Source: Candidatus Pelagibacterales bacterium
GTDB taxonomy: Bacteria; Pseudomonadota; Alphaproteobacteria; TMED109
DNA: 64,000 bases
Direction of reading: 5' to 3'
Assembly: GCA_002715505.1 (NCBI GenBank)
Contig: PAZF01000002.1
Span: forward strand, 118,644 to 182,643
The position numbers and the translations under genes were made by a program. This document shows, piece after piece, positions 1 through 9,633 of the stretch (position 1 is its first letter; every line of letters starts with the position of its first letter). The notes beneath the pieces are model-generated. The model was not told the origin of the DNA and made no database searches. It saw nothing but the letters and a program-made list of their open reading frames with translations.

Positions 1-410
1 ACAGGAGCAATAATACCTAATATTAATAAAGTTATTATATAAATACTAAATAAATTTGGATCTAATATTGTAATTTCTTTTCCCGGATCAAGCCCTTGTT
101 TTAATAGGTTTTCCTTAAAAAGAGGAGCTTGGTCTTCTGCTGCTAGTTTGCTTAGTGAGTTTAGTAATATATTTCCTAAATTTGATTGGATTTGAATATT
201 ATAAATGAGTATAAAATTAAATAATATAGCTACAAACGTAGCAATTAATCTCACTAGTATATATAAATTTCTTATTATATATGCAGTAATTATTACTACA
301 AAAAAGTAAAATAGTATTGTAAAAATTTGAAACGCAATAGTTAATTCATGAGTTCTCATATTCTGATTTACTAGTGTTTCAGCTAATAAGTAAATAGATG
401 TTTGTTCCAT
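1..410 (-). CDS. Membrane protein of unknown function, C-terminus cut by window start
   Basis: An open minus-strand frame runs from an ATG at 410 to the window edge without a stop; it is absent from the ORF track because it is truncated. The visible N-terminal part begins MEQTSIYLLAETLV and has two adjacent hydrophobic stretches (about residues 27-45 and 50-70), then a polar segment with GLDPGKEI, then another hydrophobic stretch at the edge. It therefore looks like an inner-membrane protein with at least three membrane segments. I do not recognise the family. In many alphaproteobacteria the nuo genes lie near the hupB-tRNA block, but nothing here matches a Nuo subunit. Confidence 0.6.
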   Translation of the reverse strand, partial: MEQTSIYLLAETLVNQNMRTHELTIAFQIFTILFYFFVVIITAYIIRNLYILVRLIATFVAILFNFILIYNIQIQSNLGNILLNSLSKLAAEDQAPLFKENLLKQGLDPGKEITILDPNLFSIYIITLLILGIIAP

Positions 411-505
411 ATATACTATTTAAAAAAGTAACATTTTTTATATTTTATACAAAGTTTTTTCATTAATTAAAATTAGTTAAATTGCCCAGCAGTTAATATA
501 TTTTA

Positions 506-2551
506 CTATACAATTTTTGATATTGGGCTTATTAGATTTGAGTAAGTTCCATTACCTTCTAGTATTGTGTATCTTTCATTAATAATTTTTCTTAGGTATC
601 TATAAGATCCTAAATTCATAAAGTCCTTATGGCTCATCCCTATTCTATCCGCTAATTTTTCTTCAAAATTAAAAATCTTATCTATTAAAGGCTTTATTAA
701 TTGCAAATCATTCTTAAATTTATTTAAATCTTCTTTTTTATAACCAAACTTTACAGAAAATGGATAAAATAAAGTATTAAAAACTAATGCATCATTCTCA
801 CTAAAAATTTTTCCAATCTTAGATTTAGAAACACTACCAAAGGCTGGCATATGAGGATTGCTTCTATCTCCCCACCACTTTTTTCCTTGTGCTGTCATTT
901 CAAATAGACTTTTTTCTTTTTTGATACCCATCCATTTACATAGCAAGGTAATTGTATTTTCAGGTTTACTTTTAAGATCTTCTAACTTTAAACCTATTAC
1001 ATCCTTATTAAAAAAAAATATATCATCTACCTGAAGCAACATTGCCCTAATACTATTGACTACCTCATAATACCTATTTTCATAAAAAGCCTTATAAATC
1101 CATGACTCAAGGCTATCTACAGGGTTTCTAACAATTACAATCCATTTAGCATCAGGTTCTTGTCTAGCAAAGTTAAGTTTTGTAATAACGTCAGGATTAT
1201 GAATATGATACAAAATAATCTTTTTATTATTTTTTTTATTAATTAATTTTTCATAAGCATAATGAACTAAATAGAAAAAAGTTAAGTGATCTAAATGTTT
1301 ATATTTAGAAATCAAATTAAATAATTCATTTTTAAATAAATTTTTATCTAAAAAAAGATACTCATTTTTATTTGCTCCTAATGAAGTCATTCCTTCTAAT
1401 ATTCCTATTTTCTCTATTTTACTTTTATTTATTGATTGTATAGGATAAGGGCTTCGAGCATCAAAAAAAACAGGATAAAACTCTATAAATCTATCTATAA
1501 TTTTTTCCCAACCTAGCTTAATAAGTTCATCCCAATTATCTGGATCAAAAAACTCACTAAAATAAATGCTTGGTAAAGTCATAACTTCAGAGTGATTATC
1601 AATAAGACTATGCAATAGCCCAGAACCACTTCTTCCAAAATGTAGCAATCCTATCACTTTATTAGGTTTTATTTTAACACTATTTTCTATTGGTTTTGGA
1701 TTTTTAATTATATTCTTTTTTTTAACTAATAATGAAGTAAGCGCTTTATCATAAAATTGTTTAGCTTCTTTTTTTCCAATATTAAGTTTATATTCTAAGA
1801 TAGCTAATTTTAAATTAAGATTTGTATATTCTTGCTTATTAATAAAATTAAAGTAACTTTTCAAAGATTTAGTATCATATGGTTTAATTAATTTAATTGG
1901 ATAGTAAATATTATTCCAAGCCTCTTGATAGTCTGGTGTAATTTCTATTGCATTAAGAAATGAATAAAAAGCATCATTTAATTTATTCAACTCAAAATGT
2001 GTATAACCAAGATAATTGTGAGTTAAGGAAATATCAGGTTTTAAGTTATTAGATTTTCTAAAAAATTTTTCTGAATCTTTATATTTATTCATTTCTAAGA
2101 ATGTTACACCTAAATTTATGTTAGCTGCAAAATGTCCAGGGTTTATCTCTAGAGCTTTAAGGTAATAACTTTTTGCTTCTTCTTTTCTTCCTAGCTTATG
2201 AAAAGTATTAGCTAAATTAAATTTTGCTTCTGGATAACTAGGGTTTATTTCTACAGATTTTTTAAAACTAACTACTGAGTCTCTTAATTCACCTAAATCC
2301 TGTTGAATTAATCCAAGATTATTTAGTAGCCCTGCATCTTCAGGAATTAACTCTACTGCTTTTAAAATAGCATAAAGTGCATCAGTGGCTCTATTTTGAT
2401 CTGTATATAACTTTCCTAAGATCCGCCATGCAATATCATGATGAGGAAATTCAGTTACAATATTATTTGCAATTTTTTCAGTATTTAAAAAATCGTCATT
2501 TTGAAAATTTTTTATTAAATAACTTAAACTTTCTGAAGAAGGAGCTTGCAT
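506..2551 (-). CDS. TPR-repeat protein fused to a sulfotransferase domain
   Basis: The 681-residue protein has an N-terminal array of roughly five to six TPR repeats (about residues 40-215, with units such as EAKFNLANTFHKLGRKEEA). A C-terminal sulfotransferase-like domain follows from about residue 298. That domain starts with a 5'-phosphosulfate-binding-like loop (LLHFGRSGSGLLHSLIDNH) and later has a 3'-phosphate-binding-like segment (WIVIVRNPVDSLESW). Sulfotransferases of this type use PAPS to sulfate sugars, peptides or small molecules; the acceptor cannot be read from sequence. No signal peptide or membrane segment is seen. It stands alone, with gaps on both sides, so the context gives no substrate clue. 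Confidence 0.75.
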   Translation of the reverse strand: MQAPSSESLSYLIKNFQNDDFLNTEKIANNIVTEFPHHDIAWRILGKLYTDQNRATDALYAILKAVELIPEDAGLLNNLGLIQQDLGELRDSVVSFKKSVEINPSYPEAKFNLANTFHKLGRKEEAKSYYLKALEINPGHFAANINLGVTFLEMNKYKDSEKFFRKSNNLKPDISLTHNYLGYTHFELNKLNDAFYSFLNAIEITPDYQEAWNNIYYPIKLIKPYDTKSLKSYFNFINKQEYTNLNLKLAILEYKLNIGKKEAKQFYDKALTSLLVKKKNIIKNPKPIENSVKIKPNKVIGLLHFGRSGSGLLHSLIDNHSEVMTLPSIYFSEFFDPDNWDELIKLGWEKIIDRFIEFYPVFFDARSPYPIQSINKSKIEKIGILEGMTSLGANKNEYLFLDKNLFKNELFNLISKYKHLDHLTFFYLVHYAYEKLINKKNNKKIILYHIHNPDVITKLNFARQEPDAKWIVIVRNPVDSLESWIYKAFYENRYYEVVNSIRAMLLQVDDIFFFNKDVIGLKLEDLKSKPENTITLLCKWMGIKKEKSLFEMTAQGKKWWGDRSNPHMPAFGSVSKSKIGKIFSENDALVFNTLFYPFSVKFGYKKEDLNKFKNDLQLIKPLIDKIFNFEEKLADRIGMSHKDFMNLGSYRYLRKIINERYTILEGNGTYSNLISPISKIV

Positions 2552-2753
2552 TTTTTCCTTATTAACAATAATTAATTAGATAGCAATAAAAATGCCATTT
2601 ATTTGTAAAAATTAGTTTATTTGAGATTTTTTAAAAATAATAAGAAGTATTAATTACAAAAGAAAAATATATTAGGCATTTATAATAAATAACAATTTTG
2701 CTTAACAGACCATTATTTACAAAAATACATCAATTTAAATTATTAATATAATA

Positions 2754-2830
<77 letters not shown>

Positions 2831-2844
2831 AGTACGGTGTTTGG

Positions 2845-2920
2845 TGGTGGGCGATGACGGGATCGAACCGCCGACCCTCTCGGTGTAAACGAGATGCTCT
2901 CCCAGCTGAGCTAATCGCCC
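2845..2920 (-). tRNA. tRNA-Val (UAC)
   Basis: The reverse complement starts GGGCGATTAGCTCAG, has anticodon TAC in the loop TTTACAC, a standard T-arm GGTTCGATCCC, and an encoded CCA. It starts 28 bases after the hupB stop codon on the same strand, so it may be transcribed with hupB and tRNA-Asp. Confidence 0.96.
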
Positions 2921-2948
2921 TATTTTATATTTTTCTGCTTGTTAAAAT

Positions 2949-3221
2949 TTAATTAACAGCAGATTTTAATGCCTTACCTGCAGAAAACTTTGGTTGGTTA
3001 GAAGCAGGAATTTGAATTTCAGCTCCTGTTTGTGGGTTTCTTCCAGTAGTAGCTTTTCTTTTAGAAATTTTAAAAGTCCCAAAACCAATAATCTTAACTT
3101 CAGATCCATTTTTTAACTCACTCGTGACAGTGTCTATAAATGATTGTAAAACTTCAGAACATTGTGTTTGATTTAAATTTGTAGCGCTTGCTAATGCAGA
3201 AATTAATTCGTTTTTATTCAC
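2949..3221 (-). CDS. hupB: DNA-binding protein HU
   Basis: At 90 residues this is the normal length for HU. It has the beta-arm signature GFGTFKISKRKATTGRNPQT and the C-terminal FSAGKALKSAVN. HU dimers bend and compact DNA in the nucleoid. The gene sits just downstream of lon on the same strand, with tRNA-Val and tRNA-Asp behind it, a classic alphaproteobacterial arrangement. AGGAGAG lies directly upstream of the ATG as a ribosome binding site. IHF subunits are related, but the lon neighbourhood and motif details favour HU. Confidence 0.93.
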   Translation of the reverse strand: MNKNELISALASATNLNQTQCSEVLQSFIDTVTSELKNGSEVKIIGFGTFKISKRKATTGRNPQTGAEIQIPASNQPKFSAGKALKSAVN

Positions 3222-3299
3222 CTTACTCTCTCCTTTTAAAATATATGCTATTTTAGAACAATTTATACTATAAGGTCAATAAGTTATTAATATAATACA

Positions 3300-5687
3300 T
3301 TAATGCGTAATAAGGTTTTCATCAGTATTTTTTACAGATCTTTCGGCTACTATATCATCCTCTTTCCAATCAATTGGCGTGATTTTTTTTGATAATGACT
3401 CTTTTAAAACATCCATTATATTCTCTGCAACTATTATCTTAATAGATTTCTTAACATTATCTGGAATATCTTCTAAATCTTTTTCATTTTCTTTGGGTAT
3501 GATTACTTTGGAAATTCCTGACCTTAAAGCAGCTAAAAGTTTTTCTTTTAAGCCTCCTATAGGTAGAACTCTGCCTCTTAAAGTAATTTCTCCAGTCATT
3601 GCTACTTTGCAATTAACAGGTATTCCAGTGAGAATTGAAACAATAGAAGTAACTATTGCAATACCTGCTGACGGACCATCTTTTGGTGTCGCGCCCTCTG
3701 GAACGTGTACATGAATATCCTTTTTTTCAAACTCAGGAGGTATTATTCCTAATAAAGTAGCATTATACCTCACATAAGATACTGCAGCCTGAATAGATTC
3801 CTTCATTACTTCCCCTAAATGTCCTGTAATTTGTCTTCTTCCCTTACCAGGCATTAAGACAGCTTCTATTGCTAGTATATCCCCACCAAAATCAGTGTAA
3901 GCTAATCCTGTAGTAACTCCCACTAAATTTTTTCTTTCTGCCTCACCATGTCTAAACTTTTTTACACCCAAAAAGTCTTGAAGGTTATTAGCAGAAATGG
4001 AAATATTTTTTTTATTACCTTTAACAATTTCTGTAGTAGTTTTTCTACATAATTTGGATATTTCTCTTTCTAAATTCCTAACTCCAGCCTCTCTTGTATA
4101 ATATTTTATGATATTGGTAACAGCAGCATCACTTATACTACATTCCTTTAAGGACAAACCATTTCTATCGTACTGTTTTTTTAGTAAATGATTTTTTGCA
4201 ATTTGAAGTTTTTCTGTTTCAGTATACCCAGATAACTTTATTACTTCCATTCTATCCAACAAGGGCTGTGGCATATTTAAAGAATTAGCGGTAGTTATAA
4301 ATAAGACGTTAGATAAGTCATAATCCACTTCAAGATAATGATCACTAAAGGCGGAATTTTGCTCAGGATCTAATGCTTCCAATAAAGCTGAAGATGGATC
4401 TCCTCTCCAATCAGCTCCTAATTTGTCTATTTCGTCTAATAAAAAGAGAGGATTAGATGATCCTGCTTTTTTCATTCCCTGGATAATTTTGCCTGGCATA
4501 GAACCAATATATGTTCTTCTATGTCCTTTTATTTCTGCCTCGTCTCTAACACCTCCTAAAGAAATTCTCACAAACTTTCTTCCAGTTGCTTTTGCTATGG
4601 ACTTTCCTAGAGAGGTTTTTCCCACTCCAGGTGGTCCTACAAGGCATAAAATTGATCCCTGTACTTTTTTCACACGTTTTTGAATAGCTAAATACTCAAT
4701 TATTCTTTCTTTAACTTTCTCTAATCCAAAATGGTCTTGATCAAGAGATTTAATAGCTGAGGCTAAGTCATATTTAATTCTTGATGGACTTTTCCATGGT
4801 ATATTTAATAACCAATCTAAATAGTTCCTTACAACTGTTGACTCTGCAGACATAGGACTCATATTTTTTAATTTTTTAAGTTCACTTTCTGCTTTTTTTC
4901 TTGCTTCTTTAGTAAGTTTAAGAGAATGTATTTTTTTTAAAAATTCTTCATTATCATCAACACCGTCTTCGTTATCTCCCAATTCTTTTTGAATAGCCTT
5001 TAGTTGCTCGTTTAGATAATATTCTCTTTGAGTTTTTTCCATTTGCCTTTTTACTCTAGACCTAATCTTCTTTTCAACTTTAAGAACATCAAGTTCAGAC
5101 TCGAGAAGCTCTAATATTTTTGTCAGTCTTAATTCCGTTTTTTCAATTTCCAGGAGCTCTTGTTTCTCACTAATTTTAATTCCTAAATGAGCCGCTACAG
5201 TATTTGAAAGCTTGATTGGATCATCTATTTGAGAAACTGAAGTAGTAACTTCTTTTGAAACCTTTTTATTGACTTTAACATAATCGTCAAATTGTTCCGT
5301 GATGGCTCTAACTAAAGCTTTACATTCGTCAGTTTTAGATATTTTTTCCGGAAATTGATCTAAACTTGCTGAAATGTAATCACCATTGTCTTTGACATCT
5401 TTAATTATTACTCTAGAAACCCCTTCAACTAGCACTTTTACTGTGCCATCAGGTAATTTTAACATTTGTAACACATTGGCTAATACGCCAACCTTGTATA
5501 AATCTTTTGTACTTGGGTTGTCTACTTGTGACTCCTTTTGTGTAATAAGTAATATACTTTTATCCTTATTGTCTGCTTTCATTACTTTTTCTACTGCAAC
5601 AACAGATTTTTCTCTACCTACAAATAGTGGTACAATCATATCGGGAAAAATAACAATATCTCTTAAAGGTAATAAAGGTAGTCTCAT
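3300..5687 (-). CDS. lon: ATP-dependent protease Lon
   Basis: The protein has 795 residues, a typical LonA length. Domains in order are an N-terminal substrate-binding LON domain (MRLPLLPLRDIVIFPDMIVP onward), a coiled-coil region (about 190-260), an AAA+ module with Walker A GPPGVGKTSLGKS and Walker B FLLDEIDKLG, and a C-terminal serine protease domain. The catalytic serine is in PKDGPSAG and the lysine in LPIGGLKEK. Lon degrades misfolded and regulatory cytoplasmic proteins. AGGAGAT precedes the ATG. It lies between clpX and hupB on the same strand, so the whole block is probably co-expressed. No key residue is missing. Confidence 0.97.
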   Translation of the reverse strand: MRLPLLPLRDIVIFPDMIVPLFVGREKSVVAVEKVMKADNKDKSILLITQKESQVDNPSTKDLYKVGVLANVLQMLKLPDGTVKVLVEGVSRVIIKDVKDNGDYISASLDQFPEKISKTDECKALVRAITEQFDDYVKVNKKVSKEVTTSVSQIDDPIKLSNTVAAHLGIKISEKQELLEIEKTELRLTKILELLESELDVLKVEKKIRSRVKRQMEKTQREYYLNEQLKAIQKELGDNEDGVDDNEEFLKKIHSLKLTKEARKKAESELKKLKNMSPMSAESTVVRNYLDWLLNIPWKSPSRIKYDLASAIKSLDQDHFGLEKVKERIIEYLAIQKRVKKVQGSILCLVGPPGVGKTSLGKSIAKATGRKFVRISLGGVRDEAEIKGHRRTYIGSMPGKIIQGMKKAGSSNPLFLLDEIDKLGADWRGDPSSALLEALDPEQNSAFSDHYLEVDYDLSNVLFITTANSLNMPQPLLDRMEVIKLSGYTETEKLQIAKNHLLKKQYDRNGLSLKECSISDAAVTNIIKYYTREAGVRNLEREISKLCRKTTTEIVKGNKKNISISANNLQDFLGVKKFRHGEAERKNLVGVTTGLAYTDFGGDILAIEAVLMPGKGRRQITGHLGEVMKESIQAAVSYVRYNATLLGIIPPEFEKKDIHVHVPEGATPKDGPSAGIAIVTSIVSILTGIPVNCKVAMTGEITLRGRVLPIGGLKEKLLAALRSGISKVIIPKENEKDLEDIPDNVKKSIKIIVAENIMDVLKESLSKKITPIDWKEDDIVAERSVKNTDENLITH

Positions 5688-5745
5688 AACAATCTCCTAT
5701 CTATCTATACGTGATAATTTAAATAAAGGATTTCAAGACCTAAAA

Positions 5746-7005
5746 TTATGCACTAGTTTCAATTTCTTTTTTATTTTTAGCATATGCTAAAATTGGCTTC
5801 GATTTTCCTAAAACTACATCTTCATTCAATACTACCTCGCTGATATTAGCGTCAGAAGGTATCTCATACATGCTGTCTAAAAGAATTTCCTCTAATATAG
5901 ATCTAAGTCCTCTAGCCCCAGTTTTTCTTGAAATTGCTTTTTTTGCAACTGCTACTAAAGCGTCTTTTGTAAAAGTGAGCTTTACATTTTCTAGGTCATA
6001 TATTTTCTTGTATTGTTTAATAAGAGCATTTCTAGGAACAGTTAGTATTTCGACTAATGCTTTTTCATCTAAATCATCTAATGAAGCTAATATAGGCAAT
6101 CTACCAATAAATTCAGGAATTAAACCAAACTTTAATAAATCTTCAGGTTCAACATCACTTAGCAAATCTGAAAATTTTCTGTTATCAGAAACACTAACAT
6201 TAGCACTAAAGCCAATTCCAGTATCAACGCCTCTTTTAGAAATAATTTTCTCTAAACCACTAAATGCTCCTCCGCAGATAAATAATATGTTAGAAGTGTT
6301 TACATTTAAGAATTCTTGTTGGGGGTGTTTTCTTCCACCTTGAGGCGGAATACTTGCAACTGTTCCCTCCATTATTTTTAATAATGCTTGTTGGACTCCC
6401 TCACCAGAAACATCTCTAGTAATTGATGGGTTGTCTGATTTCCTGCTTATTTTATCTATTTCATCAATATAAATTATTCCTTTTTCAGCTCTCTCTATAT
6501 TATAATCAGCGGACTGAACCAATTTTAAAATTATGTTTTCAACATCCTCTCCTACATACCCTGCCTCAGTTAAACTTGTAGCGTCAGCCATAGTAAATGG
6601 AACGTCTAGGATTCTAGCTAAAGTTTGGGCAAGAAGAGTTTTTCCTGATCCAGTAGGACCTATTAAAAGTATGTTAGACTTAGATAGCTCTACATCTCCT
6701 TTATTTTTTGAAAAATTAATTCTTTTATAATGATTATGAACTGCAACAGATAAAACTTTCTTTGCTTTATGTTGGCCTATAACATAATCATTTAAAACTC
6801 TATTAATTTCTGCTGGACTCGGAATTCCATCAATTTTTTGATTATTAGTTTTATTTTCTTCTTTAATAATATCCATGCATAGCTCTACGCATTCATCGCA
6901 TATGAAAACAGTAGGACCAGCTATTAGTTTTTTTACCTCATGTTGACTTTTTCCACAAAAAGAACAATAAAGGGTGTTCTTGTTATTTGATTTATCTTTA
7001 GACAT
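5746..7005 (-). CDS. clpX: ClpXP protease ATP-binding subunit ClpX
   Basis: The 419-residue protein has the N-terminal zinc-binding domain ([11 protein letters not shown] and CDECVELC), Walker [13 protein letters not shown], Walker [11 protein letters not shown], and the GAR-containing C-terminal AAA+ subdomain ([18 protein letters not shown]). ClpX is a hexameric unfoldase that feeds tagged substrates into ClpP. It lies 44 bases downstream of clpP and upstream of lon on the same strand. The only long ORFs on the other strand (5870, 6533) are antisense shadows. Confidence 0.97.
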   Translation of the reverse strand: MSKDKSNNKNTLYCSFCGKSQHEVKKLIAGPTVFICDECVELCMDIIKEENKTNNQKIDGIPSPAEINRVLNDYVIGQHKAKKVLSVAVHNHYKRINFSKNKGDVELSKSNILLIGPTGSGKTLLAQTLARILDVPFTMADATSLTEAGYVGEDVENIILKLVQSADYNIERAEKGIIYIDEIDKISRKSDNPSITRDVSGEGVQQALLKIMEGTVASIPPQGGRKHPQQEFLNVNTSNILFICGGAFSGLEKIISKRGVDTGIGFSANVSVSDNRKFSDLLSDVEPEDLLKFGLIPEFIGRLPILASLDDLDEKALVEILTVPRNALIKQYKKIYDLENVKLTFTKDALVAVAKKAISRKTGARGLRSILEEILLDSMYEIPSDANISEVVLNEDVVLGKSKPILAYAKNKKEIETSA

Positions 7006-7049
7006 ACTATTTATTACTCATTTAAATATACAATACTAATCTATTAACT

Positions 7050-7673
7050 TCAACTAAACTTCATCTGACTTCTATTGTCTATAATTTCATCTATTATTCC
7101 AAACTTTTTTGCTTCTAATGGACTTAAAAAATAATCTCTTTCTAAGGTTTTTCTAATAACATCTATTTTTTGCTTCGTATGTTTTTCATAAATTTTATTT
7201 AACTTTTCTTTCATATCTAATATCTCTTTTGCATGTATTTCTATATCTGTTGCTTGTCCAGAAAATCCGCCTGAAGGTTGATGCAACATAATCCTTGAAT
7301 GAGGAAGAGCAAATCTCATGCCAGTTGCACCAGCAGATAGCATTAATGAGCCCATAGATGCAGCTTGTCCTACACATAGAGTAGAAACTTTTGGTTTGAT
7401 ATATTGCATCGTATCATAAACACCCAATCCAGCTGTTACTAATCCACCGGGACTATTGATGTAAAAAAAAATATCTTTTTTTGGATTTTCTGACTCAAGA
7501 AATAATAACTGTGCTATAATTACACTAGCTACTTCATCAGTTACAGGCCCCGTTAAAAATATAATCCTTTCTTTCAATAATCTTGAGTAGATATCATAAG
7601 CTCTTTCACCTCTGTTAGATTGCTCCACTACCATTGGTATCAAAGAACTGTTAAAAAGATCATTTTTTATCAT
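7050..7673 (-). CDS. clpP: ATP-dependent Clp protease proteolytic subunit
   Basis: The 207-residue protein shows the ClpP catalytic serine in [11 protein letters not shown] and the histidine in [10 protein letters not shown]; the acidic residue lies in the following ERDYFLSP region. The N-terminus [22 protein letters not shown] is the conserved mature start, so the short stretch before it is probably a propeptide. ClpP forms the tetradecameric chamber of ClpXP. It is packed between tig (12 bases upstream) and clpX (44 bases downstream) in one operon. Confidence 0.97.
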   Translation of the reverse strand: MIKNDLFNSSLIPMVVEQSNRGERAYDIYSRLLKERIIFLTGPVTDEVASVIIAQLLFLESENPKKDIFFYINSPGGLVTAGLGVYDTMQYIKPKVSTLCVGQAASMGSLMLSAGATGMRFALPHSRIMLHQPSGGFSGQATDIEIHAKEILDMKEKLNKIYEKHTKQKIDVIRKTLERDYFLSPLEAKKFGIIDEIIDNRSQMKFS

Positions 7674-7685
7674 AGTAAATCCTTT

Positions 7686-9020
7686 CTAGCTTATATTAGA
7701 TCCCATCTCTTTTTCTATTGTTGCTATTTTTGAATTAAGTTCTTCAGAGCTTACCTTTTGCTCTTTTACCGAGGCTTTTTCTGATATCAGCTTAATTACT
7801 TTATTCTCAAAAATAGGGCTTTTTAAAGAATTCATTTGTGCAGGATTATTTTTATAAAATTCTACTATTTCTTTTTCTTTGCCAGGATATTGCATACAAA
7901 TTCTAGCTAATTCAGTTTCTATTTCTTGATTAGTAATATTGATTTTATGCTTTACTCCTATTTCTGATAACACTATACCTATTTTAACTTTATTTTCTGC
8001 CTCTTTAAGAATTTTTTTATCTACATTTTTTTCTTTATCATTATTTGCGGGCTTACCTTTATTGTAATTACTCTTAATAATTTCTACCTCTCTTTCCACT
8101 AAAGTAGGCGGTAATTCAAACTTATAATCATCAACAATATTTTTGATGATTTGATTTTTTAATATAGCAAAACTTAACTCACCAGAATAGCGTGTGAGCT
8201 CATTTTTTATTTTTTCTTTTAATTCATTGACATTCTTAGCCCCCATTTTGGATGCTAGTGCTGAGTCGTCTTTTAGAGGCTCAGGAATAGAAATTTCATT
8301 TACAGAAATTTTAAAGGTTGCTTTTTTTTCTCTTAAATTTTCAGCATGATAATTTTTTGGAAATACAATGTCTAAATTAAACTCTTGCTTAACTTTCTTA
8401 CCAATGAGATTTTTTTCAAATTCTGGTAAGTATGAATTATTTCCTAAATCAATGATTTGATTTTCTGCTGTTCCTCCTTGAAACTGCTCTTCTCCTAAAA
8501 ACCCTTTATAATTTATTACCAATCTGTCATTTTTTTTTGCTAACCTGCTAGATGGAGCTTTTTTGAATATCACATTATCTCTATGTAGCTTTTTAATAAC
8601 ATTATCTATATCATTTTCTGAAATAGAAGAAGTGTATTTTTCTAATTTTATCTTGCTGAAATCATTTAAGGTAAATGTTGGTAAAATTTCAAATATATAT
8701 TCTGCTTCTAAATCAACATTCTCTTTAAGTTCACTTAAAAGCTTTACTTTTGGTTGAAACGCTAGTCTATAATTATTTTTTTCAAAGTTTTTATTTCCCT
8801 CTTCTTGAATAAGCTTCTCCGAAGTTTTATTTATAACTTCTTTAAAATATTTATTTTTTACAAAAGAGAGGGGAACTTTTCCCGGTCTAAACCCAGGAAC
8901 TTTTAGAGATTTAGATAAACTTTCAAACTCTACATCCATGCTTTTTTTTATTTCAATATACGGCACTTTAACTTTGAATGTTTTCTGCAAAGACGATTTT
9001 TTAATATTTTTTTCTTCCAT
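7686..9020 (-). CDS. tig: Trigger factor, ribosome-associated chaperone and prolyl isomerase
   Basis: The 444-residue protein has the three trigger factor parts: an N-terminal ribosome-binding domain with the GFRPGKVPLSFVKNKY signature (about residues 41-56), an FKBP-type isomerase domain (about 155-240, with NDRLVINYKGFLG), and a long helical C-terminal domain. It binds nascent chains at the ribosome exit tunnel. It heads the tig-clpP-clpX-lon-hupB run. The C-terminal tail is lysine- and glutamate-rich, in line with the AT-rich codon use of the region. Confidence 0.95.
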   Translation of the reverse strand: MEEKNIKKSSLQKTFKVKVPYIEIKKSMDVEFESLSKSLKVPGFRPGKVPLSFVKNKYFKEVINKTSEKLIQEEGNKNFEKNNYRLAFQPKVKLLSELKENVDLEAEYIFEILPTFTLNDFSKIKLEKYTSSISENDIDNVIKKLHRDNVIFKKAPSSRLAKKNDRLVINYKGFLGEEQFQGGTAENQIIDLGNNSYLPEFEKNLIGKKVKQEFNLDIVFPKNYHAENLREKKATFKISVNEISIPEPLKDDSALASKMGAKNVNELKEKIKNELTRYSGELSFAILKNQIIKNIVDDYKFELPPTLVEREVEIIKSNYNKGKPANNDKEKNVDKKILKEAENKVKIGIVLSEIGVKHKINITNQEIETELARICMQYPGKEKEIVEFYKNNPAQMNSLKSPIFENKVIKLISEKASVKEQKVSSEELNSKIATIEKEMGSNIS

Positions 9021-9100
9021 AGATAAAGATATAACAGATTATAAAAGTAATTTTAATATAAAATTAATAAAATTATTAATTAACAGAAATTAAAACTACT

Positions 9101-9529
9101 TTATTTGCACGGCCATTTTTGACTTAAGGCTTTTGAAGCATGCAACCATGCTATTTGATTAATAAAATGAGGATATTTTTTAGAATAACTCATAATTTCA
9201 TCAATAAGTTCATTAGTAGAGGTGACATTAGATAAATCTGCATAAGTCATAGCATCTTCTGAAGAAATTAGTTTTTTTTTAACTAACATACATCTTTTAT
9301 TTAAGGTTGTTGATAAAGACAATATAAAATTCATACAGTTCCTATATTTTTTCCTACCATCAATTATTTTTTCTTTTGGTTCATTTTCAGGTGACAGTCT
9401 TTTTTTCATTATCTGACAAGAATCTGTTATGTAAGACAAAGGGTAATCTAAGTAACTTTCTGCCGAAAGAGAACAAAAGTTCATAATAATTAATATAAAT
9501 ATAAATTTCCTAAATATATTGTTTGTCAT
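9101..9529 (-). CDS. Small secreted protein of unknown function
   Basis: The ORF track starts at 9583, but that start lies inside the tRNA-Leu gene and the first 18 codons only translate tRNA sequence. The ATG at 9529 (MTNNIFRKFIFILIIMNF) gives a 142-residue protein with a clear signal peptide ending near SLSAES. The mature part has four cysteines and no motif I recognise, so it is likely periplasmic. The start codon is only 12 bases beyond the encoded CCA of tRNA-Leu, with no good Shine-Dalgarno, so translation probably depends on processing of a tRNA-mRNA transcript. Confidence 0.6.
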   Translation of the reverse strand: MTNNIFRKFIFILIIMNFCSLSAESYLDYPLSYITDSCQIMKKRLSPENEPKEKIIDGRKKYRNCMNFILSLSTTLNKRCMLVKKKLISSEDAMTYADLSNVTSTNELIDEIMSYSKKYPHFINQIAWLHASKALSQKWPCK

Positions 9530-9541
9530 AATTATATTGTA

Positions 9542-9626
<85 letters not shown>

Positions 9627-9633
9627 AAGAAAT

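Noticed and set aside
3379-6730. ORFs on the plus strand opposite lon and clpX (3379, 4423, 5386, 5870, 6533)
   Set aside because: They lie fully opposite highly conserved genes, have composition like reverse translations, and show no motif or ribosome site.
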